Below, piece after piece: positions 23,853 through 34,949 of a stretch of 64,000 bases of DNA; position 1 is the first letter of the stretch; each line of letters starts with the position of its first letter. The stretch covers positions 248,001 through 312,000 of the forward strand of contig KN817556.1 in NCBI GenBank assembly GCA_000827495.1. Reading direction: 5' to 3'. The position numbers were made by a program, and so were the translations under genes. Origin of the DNA: Hypholoma sublateritium FD-334 SS-4 (Eukaryota > Basidiomycota > Agaricomycetes > Agaricales > Strophariaceae). The notes below the pieces were generated by a model. It saw only the letters and a program-made list of their open reading frames with translations, ran no database searches and was not told the origin of the DNA.

Positions 23853-25241
23853 AATTTCATAGAGCTAAAGAACGGAATGTATATTTAGAAAGATAGGATG
23901 ATACCGAGATGATACTCAAGCGCGATACAATGGCACACCAATCTTTCACCAATCGGTAAGATGAGGTTTTCGAATATTAAGATCGGCAAATGAATGACAC
24001 GCCAGACCAGTGTTCCGTAAACATGTCGCGGCTTGTTCGAGCCAGAAAAGTGCCCTGGCGTCGGCGTGTCCTACCATCCTCTGTTCAGTGTGAGGCTTGT
24101 CAAATTTCTGTCTCCATTCTCGGCCGCTGCCAGTGCCTGTGATGCGTATAAATTCTAATGTGCAGAAAGGACATGCGCCTGCGTCGACTCGATCAGTAAT
24201 GAGCGAAATTGAATTTGCAAGAAAGTAATAAACTCCCGGCTCACTAAATATATTGTAAGTGCTACAACCTGCTATTTTCGGGGAACGGGATATCCAAGGA
24301 AAAGCTCTTGCCGCTCGCCACGGAATCCTACCACAGCAAATTGATGAAGTACAAAACGGTCGGGGGTGGAATACTATCATTGATCCGACATGCCTATCCT
24401 GTCAGACTGTTGCCTTTTCATTTCTCCGAGCCACCGCCCACGATCAGTCAGTACTTAGTACTTGAATGGGAATAAATTCCGTATAAGGGTTCAACGCTCT
24501 GTCATTCGATAGTGGGGTGCAGCGTACTGAGCCCCGTGTCTTCGGCACCGTCAGTGCGTTCGGAGAGCGTATGCGTGCAGACGCAATGCCAATGCAGCAC
24601 CTTCGTCGGTATGTCCGCCCGCCCAGACTTCACGAATTTACAAGCGCCCACGACGATCATGATCTCGAGGACGCGCGCCTATTTACGGCGCGCACACGAA
24701 TATTAATAGGCTCGTTTGGCTGGAGCGCTGACGCGGTCGCACGCGCACGTACGGCATTTCCGATGCGACATCGTGGCATCGGCTGGGCTGTGCATGCGTT
24801 AGGGATCGACTAGGAGGTGTAAGTAATTTGTGTTCCGGGGCTCGAGAGGCGATGTTGCATGTACACATCATGAGATAACCCCGCGAGCTAATGACCTTGA
24901 GTCGGCGCCTCACGCCAGTTGTTGATTGCAGTCTCCCGGCCACACGCCGTCAGCTGTCCTTTGACAGAACCTATTTATCGCTGTTGTACACTCTTCTGCG
25001 TGGATCAAACACCACAGCGCCGTCGAGCAGCGTGCCGACGGCAGTCCGCCATCCACGGAGTTTCAGGGTGAAAATTTGCAGCGCGGATCAACCACAGCCC
25101 GCTTGGCTGTTCATACGCAGGGAGCATAGTCGGGGTATTGTACATAATAGGGATACACGGGTAGGTGCATGGTGTGCGTCGTAGCAGTGGATGTGTACGC
25201 GATACTTTTGGTGCGGAGTGGCACGGCGCCGATCCTGATGA
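23853..25241. other. Intergenic region downstream of copy B
   Basis: It contains the third, more diverged flank repeat (24441-24765). Otherwise I see no coding exon with family support. The right end is the 3' side of IMP3. Confidence 0.5.
24441..24765. repeat. Direct repeat, copy 3 (diverged) of the shared 3' flank
   Basis: It begins CGATCAGTCAGTACTTAGTA and includes CGGAGAGCGTATGCGTGCAGACGCAAT, matching copies 1 and 2 with many differences. The right part (CGACGATCATGATCTCGAGG, GCGCGCCTATTTACGGCG, GCGGTCGCACGCG) matches copy 2 only. It is the oldest of the three by eye. Confidence 0.65.
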
Positions 25242-25884
25242 TCACAGCAAATCGAAGTCGTCGAGCTCGTCGTTGTACGCCATGATGGTGCGCTTGAGCT
25301 TGGAGGAGTCGACCCAGGTGACAAAGTCCTCCATGTGGCGAGTGACGAGGTAGGCGGGGTCTGTGATGGCGTCGGGGCCGACGCGGACGTGGCCCTGCTC
25401 GATGAATTTGACGGCCTGCAAAAAGTTAGAAAGAAAAAAGTGTTTTTTCTTTGAGACGCACGGCGCTGACGGTCTCAGCCATCTTGGATGTGCACATGAA
25501 GACGGCGAGGCGGCGGCGGCAGAAGGCGGCGACGGTGAGCTTGTTCTCGACGTCCGAGAGCTTGGCTGAGGTGTTGAGGACACCCATGTCGTAGAGTTTG
25601 GAAAGCAGCTGGCCCTGCATGCGCGCGCGGACAGGGTCCTGGGCGGGGAGGAGCGAGACACGGTGCGCAAATGCGCGCAGGGAGCCGCAGAGTTTGTTGT
25701 ACTTGTGGTAGTCTTCGCGGTCCTGGATGTGGTACCGCCGCATGACCTTGATCTCACGCAAATTGGCATCCTGCTTCCACTGTAGACGGTGAGCTGGGAA
25801 ATTTGACAAGAAAACATAGCATACATTGAGGAAATCGACTTTTTTGAGGAGCTTTTGCTCGTGGAACTTGAGTTTGCGGACCAT
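25242..25884 (-). CDS. IMP3: IMP3, U3 snoRNP protein (S4 domain)
   Basis: Three exons, 25825-25884, 25462-25779 and 25242-25415, all phase 0, give 183 aa, the length of yeast Imp3. The start is [20 protein letters not shown]. Exon 2 holds [20 protein letters not shown] and CRRRLAVFM. Exon 3 holds [12 protein letters not shown] and ends [21 protein letters not shown]. The second half is an S4 RNA-binding domain. Imp3 joins U3 snoRNA with the pre-rRNA and is needed for the early cleavages that make 18S rRNA, in the nucleolus. The start codon lies only 53 bp from the start of the divergent LDB-type gene, and the exon 2 donor is GTGCGT. All family-conserved positions I know of are present. Confidence 0.97.
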
Positions 25885-25937
25885 GGTGGTGCGAAAGAAA
25901 GAGCCACGTGTTGTGTTGCGCCTCTCCTCCCGCCGCC
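25885..25937. promoter_or_regulatory. Very short divergent promoter between IMP3 and the LDB-type gene
   Basis: Only 53 bp separate the two ATGs. It includes AAAGAAAGAGCCACGTG, so a CACGTG E-box-like hexamer is visible, and a C/T-rich run (CGCCTCTCCTCCCGCC) before the plus-strand ATG. The real transcription starts must overlap the neighbouring coding sequence, or one of the ATG assignments must be moved downstream. Confidence 0.55.
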
Positions 25938-28900
25938 ATGAACGGCCCTGCGATGCACCACCAGCCGTCGCCTGCGGGCCAGCCGTTGCCACCTCAGGCG
26001 TTTCTGGGCGGCCCCCAGCCTATGGGCATCCTCGCTGGGCCCCAGAACGCCCACGGCGCCACTCGCGGCTACCCACTGCAGCAGCAGGGTCCGCGCACAG
26101 CGAACGGCCTCCTCGCCCCTCGGCCCCCACAAACAGCACCACCAGGTCTCCAGGCGCTGGGCCCATTTCCAGGCGGAATCATGCAGCAACCCCCACCCGG
26201 CGGCGTCAGGCGGGTCCCGTCCCAGCCCCATATGAACGTCGGCGGCATGCCATCCTCGGGCGTCAACATGATGGGGCTCAATCCGCAGACGAGCCTCCCC
26301 ATGCGCCAGGGCCAGCCGCAGCCTACGCCGCAGCAACAACATCAGCACCAGCAGCAACAGCAGGCCCAGCACCAGCAGCTGATGCTCCAGCAGCAACAAC
26401 ACCAACGAGCGCAGCAGCAGCAGATGCTGGGTATGCAGCCCGGCATGGGGGCCCCCGACATGGGCAGCATGATGCGAAGCCAGGCGTCCGCGGGGGGGCA
26501 GCCGCCGCTCATGCGCACCCCCAGCAATGTCATGTCGTCTCTCACCAACCCCTCCCAGCTGGGCCCGCCCATCGGCGGCCCCATCGGCGGCATCGGCGGC
26601 CTCAACCCCAATATGCCACCGCCACACATCACCCCCGGCGGCCCCTTCCCCACCCCCGCTCAGCTCTCACCCTCGCCACGGCCGCCAGCATCGCTCGTCG
26701 GCGGCGGTGGCCCATCGGGCACCCACCCACATGGCCAGCCCCACCAGCACCCGCACGCGCACCAGCTCGCGCTTGGCGGCGGCTTTCCCTCGCCTGGGCA
26801 CCCCATGGGGCCCACCCCCAACGGAATGCTCGGGGGCATGAACGCCGCCGTCGCCGCAGGGGGGCCAATGGGCATGGGTGGCGCGGGCCCGCACCACGCG
26901 ATGGGCGCGCAGGGCGCCCGTGCGCCGCGGCGGACGCCGGACAACGGCATGTTCCCACTGTACGGCGGCGGCCCGCCTGGCGCGCAGGGCGGGCCTGGCG
27001 TGGTTGGCCGTCCAGGGGGCGGGGGCCCTGCAGGCGCGGGCGGCGGCAGCCCGTATGGGTTCGCCGCGCCGTCGACACCGCCGATACCACTGGGTGCGGA
27101 CGGCGTGGCGACGGGGGGCACGCCGAGCCGCGCGGCGTTCAGCACGCCTGCGCAGCAGTACGAGATGATGAACGCCGGCGCGGGCGCAGGTGCGTCAGGC
27201 GGTGGCGGCGGTGGTGCGGGCGCGGGGGGGCCGGGTGGCGCGGGGATGATGAACGGCGGTGGGGCGGGTGGGGGTAGCGATTTGTACGCCAGTTTCCAGA
27301 TGCCACCGCCGAGCGGGATCCCGCCGCGCCCTGGCTCGCAGACGCCACAGAGCCAGCAGGCGCTCACGCCACAGCAGCAGCAACACCTCCAGCAGCAACA
27401 CCTTCAGCAGCAGCAGCAGCAGCAACAGGCGCATCAGCACCAACAGCAACAACAGCAGCAGCAGCACCAACAGCAGCAGCAACAGGCCCAGCAGCAGCAT
27501 CAACAGCACCTAAACCAGCAGCAGCAGCAGCAACACCTTAACCAACACCCGCAACATGGACACCCGCAACAGCAGCACCCGCAGCACCCGCTGCATCCGT
27601 CGCAACACCCGCATCACCCACACCACCCGCAACAGCAACAACAACAACAACAGCAGACGGCGCAACACACGTCGCCCGGCGGCCCTTCAGGCGATGTGGT
27701 CATGGGCAACATGTACCCCCGCCCGCAGTCGCAGCCGCAGCGTCCGCCTTCTCAGACCGCGAGCCGCGGCACGCCCCGCTCAGGCGGCACCCCTCTGCCC
27801 GCAGGCGCGATGGGCCCGAACCCCAGCACCTCGGGCGGCGCCAACGCAGGCGGAAACGGCAACCCAAACCTCTCGTCAGTATCAACGCCGTCCAGCACCG
27901 CGTCCACCGTATCCAACTCCTCGCGCGCCGCGGGCCCCGCGTCGAACACCAACCCCGCGCACGCGAACGGCGCCGCGGGCAGCAGCAGCAGCGGCAACCC
28001 CGCCGCCAACAGCCTCCCATCGGGCCCCGCCGCGATCGACGGCACCTCACTGACACTGGGGGGCCTGCGCCCCGGCGCGCAGCCCGGCCCCGCGGGCGGG
28101 TTCGGGATCAGCATGCCGATGAACGGGATCGGGACGGTCGGCGGGCACGCGGGGATGAACGTGAACATGACCGCGTACAATCTCGGCGCGGGCGCGGGCG
28201 GCGGCGGGCTGGGCTCGATCGCCTCGATGGGCTCGATGGGGATGGGGCCCGTGGGCGGGGGGCGCACCGGCCCGGGGCCCGGGGCGATGGTGGGTGGGTT
28301 GGGCCCGTCGGGGGGCAGCGGGCTGCCGAGTCTTGCGCCGCGGCCGGCGATGGGCGGGCTGGGCGGGGTCGGTGGGCCGGGGCAAGCGCCGGGTGGAGGC
28401 ACGGGGGCGCCGGATGCTGGGACGGTGGTGGTGGCGGCTTCTGCGGCGGTTGCACCGCCGATTGGGCGGCCCCCTCCTACGTATGTGTTCTCGGTGGCTG
28501 TTGTGTGGGGTTGTGTCTGATTTTTTTTCCCTTTAGGCTGGTGTCGGTGGGTAATGGACAGGGCGTCGTGCGGTTGCTCCAGTTCAGCGGGATCCTGTCG
28601 AGCGAGATGAAAAACGTGGGTTATCATCTGCCTTTTGGAGTGCGTTTCGGCTGACTGTGTGCGGTGCCGCAGCAGAAATTGCAGCTGCTCTGGTGGAGCG
28701 AGCTTGTGAAGGAGTACTTTACGCCCAAGGCGGTCATGAAGCTGACGCTCTGGCGGGACAGCCAGCGGAACGAGGCCAAGCCGTTCGGTGCGTCTCGCGT
28801 GCGCGCTCTCTCTGCGCATATTCTTATTTACGCGGCTAAGGAGCAGAAATCGGCGTGCCCATTCTTCCGCGCTTCTTTCTCGTCACGACGCAGTCGGGCG

Positions 28901-30126
28901 TCAAGTCCATGAGCCTCACGCTCGACGGCGCGCGCGAGCGCTTCTTCGGGCAGGGCCACTCCGTCGTCGAGTGCGTGTCAGCGGTGTGGACGTACCGCTA
29001 CGTTAACGGGTACACGGTGACGCTCCGCGGCCCGCTGACGGTGCACGTCATCATCGCTGCGACGGGCCCCGGGCTCACGTCGCAGACGCTCAAGTTCGAG
29101 GACTTCCAGTTCGACGCGAACATGCACGACAAATACATCGCGAGCGACGCGATCGTCGGCGCGCGCACGCTTGAGCGCATCGACCCGAAGACGTTCCTCG
29201 ACATCCAGGCGGCGGCGACCGCCGCGGACACGGTGATCACCGCGCAGCAGGAGGAGGACCGCTGGGCGGAGCCGCGCATCTTCATCGGGCAGGCGGTCCT
29301 CCCCGGCGAGCCGGTGAATGCGTTCGGGATCCCGCAGGCGACGATGCGCTGCCTCGAGCTCGCGGAGAGCGTCAGCTCGATGGCGGATCTGATTGGGTAC
29401 GCGCACGACAACAAGATGGGGCCGATGGGTGCGTGTGGTTATGTAAAACATCGCGACTGAGCTGAGTTTGGTTTTGCAGACGCGCTGAAGAGGATGGCGC
29501 AGCACATCCGCGACACGACCGCGATCACTAGCTCGCCGCCGGGGCCCGCGCTGCCCGCGCCATCTGCGGCACCCCCGCTCCCCACCGGGGCAGGCGGCCC
29601 CCCGAGCACGTCGCTCGTGCCGTTCTCGCAGTACCCGCCGCCGCCGCCGACCTTGGGGCCCATGCCGCCGGGGCCCATGCCGTCCGCGACGCTCTACTCC
29701 AGCGCGCCGTCCTCCGTGACGAACCCGCAGCAGCAGCAGCAGCAGCAGTTGCCGCCCGGGGGCCCCGGGCCCGGTGGGCCACCGCCCGGGATGGGCTCGC
29801 CCGGCACGGCGTCGAGCTCGGCGAACTCGCCGGAGAAGCAGCCCAAGAGCATCCCGCAACCGGGGCAGGGGCAGGGGCAGCCGCAGGCGAGCGGTTCGGG
29901 CAGCGGCGGGACGTCTGGCTCGCAGCAGCAGGGGCAGGCGGCGGCGTCGGCGTCGTCGCCTGCGATCTCGTCGGGCGGGACGACGAACACGCCGGCGATG
30001 GCGAACACTTCGCTGAAAAGGAAGCAGGCGGGCGACGCGGCGTCGCCGACGGTGGGCAACTCGGAGCAGCCTGCGAAGCGCATGCAGCGGAAAAGAGGAC
30101 GGACGAGCACGACGGGGCCGGGGTAG
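25938..30126 (+). CDS. LIM-domain-binding transcriptional co-regulator (PtaB/Mfg1/LDB1 type)
   Basis: Five exons (25938-28480, 28537-28615, 28673-28787, 28847-29428, 29480-30126) keep frame and give about 1321 aa. The first 847 residues are low-complexity: glutamine runs, glycine/proline-rich blocks and long QQ/HQ tracts (27360-27660). The LIM-binding domain starts [18 protein letters not shown] and continues [35 protein letters not shown], then [18 protein letters not shown] and [17 protein letters not shown] (about 848-1090). It ends in [17 protein letters not shown]. In ascomycetes the PtaB/Mfg1 relatives partner with Flo8/SomA to control adhesion and filamentation. In animals LDB1 bridges LIM-homeodomain proteins. 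The C-terminus is P/S/Q-rich with a basic end ([16 protein letters not shown]), a likely nuclear signal. The acceptor of exon 3 could be 3 nt further on. Confidence 0.93.
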
Positions 30127-31357
30127 GCGCGCGCCTGCTGCTGTTGATATCCTCCCATTATTGCTCGTCGTCCCCACAATACCACCACGACTATAACCAC
30201 CACCATATTGCCACCACCACCACCATCACCACCATGATTCCCCCGTGTTTTATATCCATGTACTAACGCTGAATTGTTCTTGCTTGTTCGAATTGCTCAT
30301 ATTTCGCGTCTTCGAATGTTATCCCATATTTCCTTCTTCTTTTCCTTATATCCTTTGCGTCGCGTTATGTTCTTGTCACTACTGCTATTCTGCTGTTAGA
30401 ATTGTATCCTATCTACCTACGTATCTACTCTGGATCTCCTGCTCGAAACAGAAATATTTTTTTCTACCAAGGCGTTGTAAGAAAGAAATTGTATCAGATC
30501 CAAATGCCGTGGCACAGTGTTGAACTTGTCTTAGTCAAGCTGTAACACGGCGTGACGCAGAGAGGAATCTAAGTGTGCAAGAGAGCAGTCACGCGTCTGC
30601 ATCTCTCTCTTCCTCCCCCATCCAAGCCACGCGTACATATGTGGCCTTGTGATGACCCTACTCAATGCGGTGTGCTTATAATTGTGTGCTGGCCCTTGCG
30701 AAGATTCTCGCGTGCCGTCTGCCAATGTGCTACCAAATAAAATGTCGGTATCAGGATATATCGATTCATGTCATTAATGGTGTTTTAGAAGGACAGTACC
30801 TGTCATAACGGCGGTTCCGTCAATTCTAAATAGGTTCTAGTATCTACAGGCTTTCATTTTCTTCACTTGTTCTTCGCCTATTCTTCATGCTCCTAGTATG
30901 GGGGTTTCAGCCACCGCGCGTTGCGTTCTGAAGCGTCGCATGCTCCTAAAAGTTGGGATTCGAACTTACGCGCCAGTGCCTCCTTTCCCTGTTGATAGGG
31001 AAATTTTTTGGAAGCGTAGAGAGTCGAACCTCGGGACCAAAGACGTGCTCCCTCCTTTTGCTAAAAGAATTCGGGAGCATCTTTTGCCCATCCTTCATGT
31101 GTATTTTATGTTGTTAAAAATATGTCCTACCAATTTGAAGTTGAGCTTCGGACTCATCGCCGCGTGCCACTGTGAGCCAAGCACTACCTAGATTGTACAC
31201 CAGGCACCCGGGCCGGTACTCCCGCGCCATTGTTCCAAGTATAGTGCACGTGCGGTACGTGACGCGCTTGCGCCGGCCCTAAAGTGACCCCACTGCCTTA
31301 GTTGATTGAGTCGGCAAGTCTGATCGACCGACTTTACCAGCCTCATATACTTACGAG
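30127..31357. other. Intergenic region
   Basis: The first 120 bp are CCA/CAC-rich, just after the stop codon. The rest is AT-richer. Two B-box-like motifs on the minus strand near 30957 and 31032 resemble tRNA promoters but do not fold into a good tRNA (see rejected items). No coding exon is supported. Confidence 0.5.
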
Positions 31358-32556
31358 ATGCCCGCGTTGCGCCATTCCACGTCCTCCTCCCCGCGCAAGC
31401 CGCCACCCCACTCCAGCGACACCGAGCCATTTGAGACACCCGTGAGGAGGCGATACAAGTCGAGCGACGCCGGCGGCTCGACTCCGAGCGTGGCGTCCTC
31501 GTCATCCTCGACGGCGGGGACCCCGCGCAAGCGACGTACGTTCGGTCGGTGGCTTGGGGTGGTGCGGCACGCTGACTGCTTTCTGTAGAGCGGAAGGATG
31601 CGTCGAGGCAGGCGAAGAAGGAGGTGGACCTCGAGCAGCTGCTTAGGGATGTGGTGGGCCAGCCGGACAGCAACAGTGCGGTGCTTGCGCTGAAGACGAT
31701 TCCGCGAGGTGCGTGTGGGTTTTTAATGTGGATGTGGATGTGCTGATGCGATTGGGTAGACGAACGCGCGACGCGCGCGCTGGTGGCGCAGGTGATACAC
31801 TCAGCGAAGGGCGCGGTCGTGCGCCGCTGCGCGCGTCGCAAGGACCGAAGGCTGCTTGAGACGGAGCTCTACTACGAGTGGCTGCACGAGCTCGAGTACG
31901 TCGTGTGTGCGTTCGAGGTATGTTTTCTCTGCCGCCCACCGCGCTCTGTGCTGATTATAATGCAGATTGCGCTCGAGGCGAAACAGCCGGGGACGCGCCG
32001 GCGCGTAACGGGCCTCGGGCGCGCGTCGTACACCGCACTGGTGCACCTCGTCGACGAATTCATCGACGAGGTGAACGCGCATCACGACCGGCCCCATGCG
32101 GACGCCGGAGCGGACGTGGGCACGGCGGCTGCGGCGCTGCTGTACCCCGCGACGCTGACGCTCGTGGAGGAGGCGCGCGACCCGTCGACGGACGCGCGCT
32201 CGGACGCCGCGCGCGTGAAGGCGGAGGGCGCGCTTGAGCGCCTTGATAGCGTGCTGGCTAGCGCGGTGCGGCGCTACAAGGCGGAGTGCGGCCGCGCGAA
32301 TCCGACGCTCGCTGCGCGCGTCGGGGGGCAGGCGCATGCGCTCGCACGGGGGTGCTGTCTGCTGTGCGAGCAGACGGGGTACGGCGCAGCGGAGGACGAT
32401 ATGGGGGATGTGCTACTTGAGCACGCTAGGGAGGCGATGGAGCTGTGGAAGGGCGAGGTGCGTCTTTTTTGCTTGTGGGGTGTTCAGATTGCTAATGTGG
32501 GTTTGTAGTATGAGGAGAGCGAGGACCAGCTCGACGAGAGCGACGCAGAGAGCTAG
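31358..32556 (+). CDS. Unrecognised conserved-looking protein, five exons
   Basis: Exons 31358-31535, 31589-31708, 31760-31917, 31966-32457 and 32509-32556 join in frame to about 331 aa. The start is MPALRHSTSSSPRKPPPHSS, a serine/proline-rich disordered head with likely phosphorylation sites (STPSVASS, TAGTPRKR). Exon 2 begins KDASRQAKKEVDLEQLLRDV. The middle is mainly helical: RALVAQVIHSAKGAVVRR, ETELYYEWLHELEYVVCAFE, YTALVHLVDEFIDEVNAHHD and LYPATLTLVEEARDPS. The tail is acidic (YEESEDQLDESDAES). I see no catalytic motif and no membrane segment. All four introns have standard GTRNG donors and AG acceptors and each preserves frame, which supports a real gene. I do not recognise the family. 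Confidence 0.8.
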
Positions 32557-33822
32557 CTACATTGGCGGGCGGCGACGTAAACATCTTTGTATCATACTAA
32601 TTGATTGTATGAGTAAAATAATATTAGGCCAAGGGCCGTCTTGTATTACTATCATACCGCCTAACGTGCATCACATAAAAATATCTTATGTATCACACTG
32701 ATTCACAGTCTTAGACCTTAGAAGACAAGTCGACGTAAGTGAAGCTCAAGCAGGTTTATTATAAGGCAACGGCATCATTCAACGCAGAGGCCAGACCATT
32801 ACATTTGTATGTAAGTCGGGTTCGCAATTTACATACATACGTTTGAACAATACATGACACGCGCCGCCTGACAAATGCAGATGTGGCTGCGTTGTGATGC
32901 ACGCTGCGTTTGAGTTTCGTGTTTGGGCCATTCATTCGCTTTGTATGCTCGCATGCTAGAGCCATTCCTATTCTACCGGCCTTTTCTAGTAGGCTGGAAC
33001 AATGGAAAATACGATAAGGCGGGCCCTTGCACTGGCTTCGCGCTCGCAGTGAGCAGAATAGAATTCTGGATCCTGGAATAAGCATATGTCTCGGCCCCTA
33101 TTCTTATTTGTGCCGTCCGCGGAGCTGCCTGCCTGGCAACAAATGCGTGGGGCGTGCACTGGCAGGTGCGTTTCCGCTGGTTGGTTTTAGTCAGTAAATT
33201 GCAGGTGCCGCACGGCCCCACGTCGCGACGTACAATACGGCGTTTGAAATTACGAGCTTGGGTCAGGTTACCCGCTACAAGACAGCTAGGCGGGCGATGA
33301 AACCGTGCGGAATGTGAATACTTACAACAAGGCGGAATCACTATCAATGTGCGCTAGCAATGTTTATTCATCTTTGCGCACTAGAATACCTGGTGTTATG
33401 TAGATAGAACAACATTTGGCGGAATGATAAGCTGCGTCTGACTGATCATACGGACGAAATATGCACTTTTCCGGACGGGGCGTGCCCGAATTAGCGCTGT
33501 CACCAGTGAAACGTCGAAACATGATCAAGGCATTTACATAACAGTTGGACTTGAATTGCAAATCGTGGCTAAAGTGAAGTGTCATGGGCATATGATTGAA
33601 TTATTGATTATCGGCGTCCAAGCACAAATATCGCGACACCGGCAAGAAATAGGCAAAGCGTACGGGGGAGGGCGGGCCCTCCAGTAATATAGAAACAGTA
33701 GGGCGGCATTATATCAAGGGTAGGATATTGAAGAAAAACAAGGGCGGGCGATGTGCCGCGCATAGATCCAAACCAGGCGCTGGCGCGAGGGTGAGTACAT
33801 TTTCGTCCGTGCCCGCCTTGCG
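32557..33822. other. Intergenic region
   Basis: Between two convergent gene ends (unrecognised protein, plus; HMG-box protein, minus). Short open frames at 32759-33347 (minus) show no motif. I see no repeat or RNA gene. Confidence 0.5.
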
Positions 33823-34808
33823 CTAGGCCTTGCTTTTCTTGCCTTTCTCCTTCGGCTGTGCGGAGGCGCCCCGCCGCTTCTTCTGCACGGGCTGTTCAGG
33901 CTCCTCCTCTTCTTCTTCTTCCTCGCTCGACTCGGTCTCGTGCGGCTTCACGGGGTGCGGGTCCTCCTCAGAGTCGTCGTCGTCCTCTTCCGAGACGTCT
34001 GAGCTGTGCACCGTCTCGTCGACGGCAGCCTTGGCCGGCACGGGAGCAGGCACCGCGTACTTGGCCTTGGGCCCGCGCGGCTTTGCGTTTGCCTTTTTAA
34101 GCTGAGAGCGAGGCCGTAAGTGGCATGCGCAGGCATGTGGCATGTGGCACGCGGGGACGTACCGTGAGGGCGTCGGCGAGGGCGACGTTGGCAGCCTCGA
34201 TCTCGGCGGGCGTGCGTTTATCGTACGCCTCCTTGAGCGCGGCGTACTCGACCTTCTGGTCGCGCATCTGCTGGTTGTACACCTGTGGGGAAGTGGGTAA
34301 GCACGTGCAGGCGGCGGGGACGCGACGGACGACGTGCCTCCTTCTCCGAGGCGGGGAGGTCCTTCCAGAGGTCGGAGATCTTGCTGAGGAGCTCCGCGTT
34401 GGAGAGGTCCGGGTGGAGCTTCTTGAGCTCGCCGCGGACCGCGTTCTGGAAGTTGATGTAGGACGACGCGGGGCGCTTGGGGGCGTTGGGGTCCTTGGGC
34501 TTGGTGTTGCGCTTGCGCTTCTTGGGGCCGTCGTCGTCGGTCGCGTGGGCCTTGCCCTTGCCTGGGCGCAGGTCGTGTCAGAGAGCGCGCGGACGCGTGA
34601 GGCGGGCGGGACGTACCGTTGAGCAGGTGGTGGGCGTCGGGCGAGTCGTCGACGATCTTTGCGAAGGACTCTGCGATCTGCGCGCAGGTGCGCATGTGCT
34701 CCGCGACGGCGGCGAGGCTGGCGGCGAACTGGGGAATGTAAGCGGTGAACTGGACGGCAGTGGCGGACTCACCAGCGCGCGGTGGTGCTCGAAGGCAGAC
34801 TCGGGCAT
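33823..34808 (-). CDS. HMG-box chromatin protein
   Basis: Five exons (34773-34808, 34617-34728, 34338-34561, 34163-34282, 33823-34101) give about 256 aa. The start is MPESAFEHHRAL. After a helical head (AASLAAVAEHMRTCAQIAES) and a basic linker (GPKKRKRNTKPKDP) comes one HMG box, about residues 70-146: NAPKRPASSYINFQNAVRGE, LWKDLPASEKE, VYNQQMRDQKVEYAALKEAY. The acidic tail has runs of E and D with SEEEEEEEEPEQPV, ending KKRRG and KEKGKKSKA. HMG-box proteins bend DNA. The extra helical head with an acidic tail resembles Nhp10-like subunits of remodelling complexes more than plain Nhp6, but this is inference. The intron at 34283-34337 uses a GC donor (GAG|GCACGT). The gene is head-to-head with the PNUTS-like gene, 141 bp apart. 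Confidence 0.9.
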
Positions 34809-34949
34809 TGTAGTGGGCGTAATAGAGAATTGAAAAAATCGTATTTGTTCTATCCTTACCAATGTCTCACCGCGCGGAGTTGAAGCGGAGTCTGAAAAAC
34901 TGGGGCGCTCTTGTCACCCGCGCGCGGCGTCCGTCGTCTGATAAAAAAG
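34809..34949. promoter_or_regulatory. Divergent promoter between the HMG-box and PNUTS-like genes
   Basis: 141 bp between start codons. AT-rich on the HMG side (GAGAATTGAAAAAATCGTATT), GC-rich on the other side (CCCGCGCGCGGCGTCCGTCG). Both genes act in the nucleus, which fits shared control, but I see no named factor site. Confidence 0.5.

Noticed and set aside
28978..30177. 399-codon minus-strand frame and other long arginine/proline-rich frames opposite the LDB-type gene
   Set aside because: They are shadows of GC-rich codon use on the plus strand and have no motifs.
30940..31080. Two tRNA-like B-box motifs on the minus strand (AGTTCGAATCC and GGTTCGACTC) inside a short ATGCTCC/GGAGCAT inverted repeat
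   Set aside because: The T-stem and acceptor stem do not pair at the proper distances and the A-box spacing is too short for a tRNA. It may be a decayed pol III element. A tRNA search program with a good score would change this.
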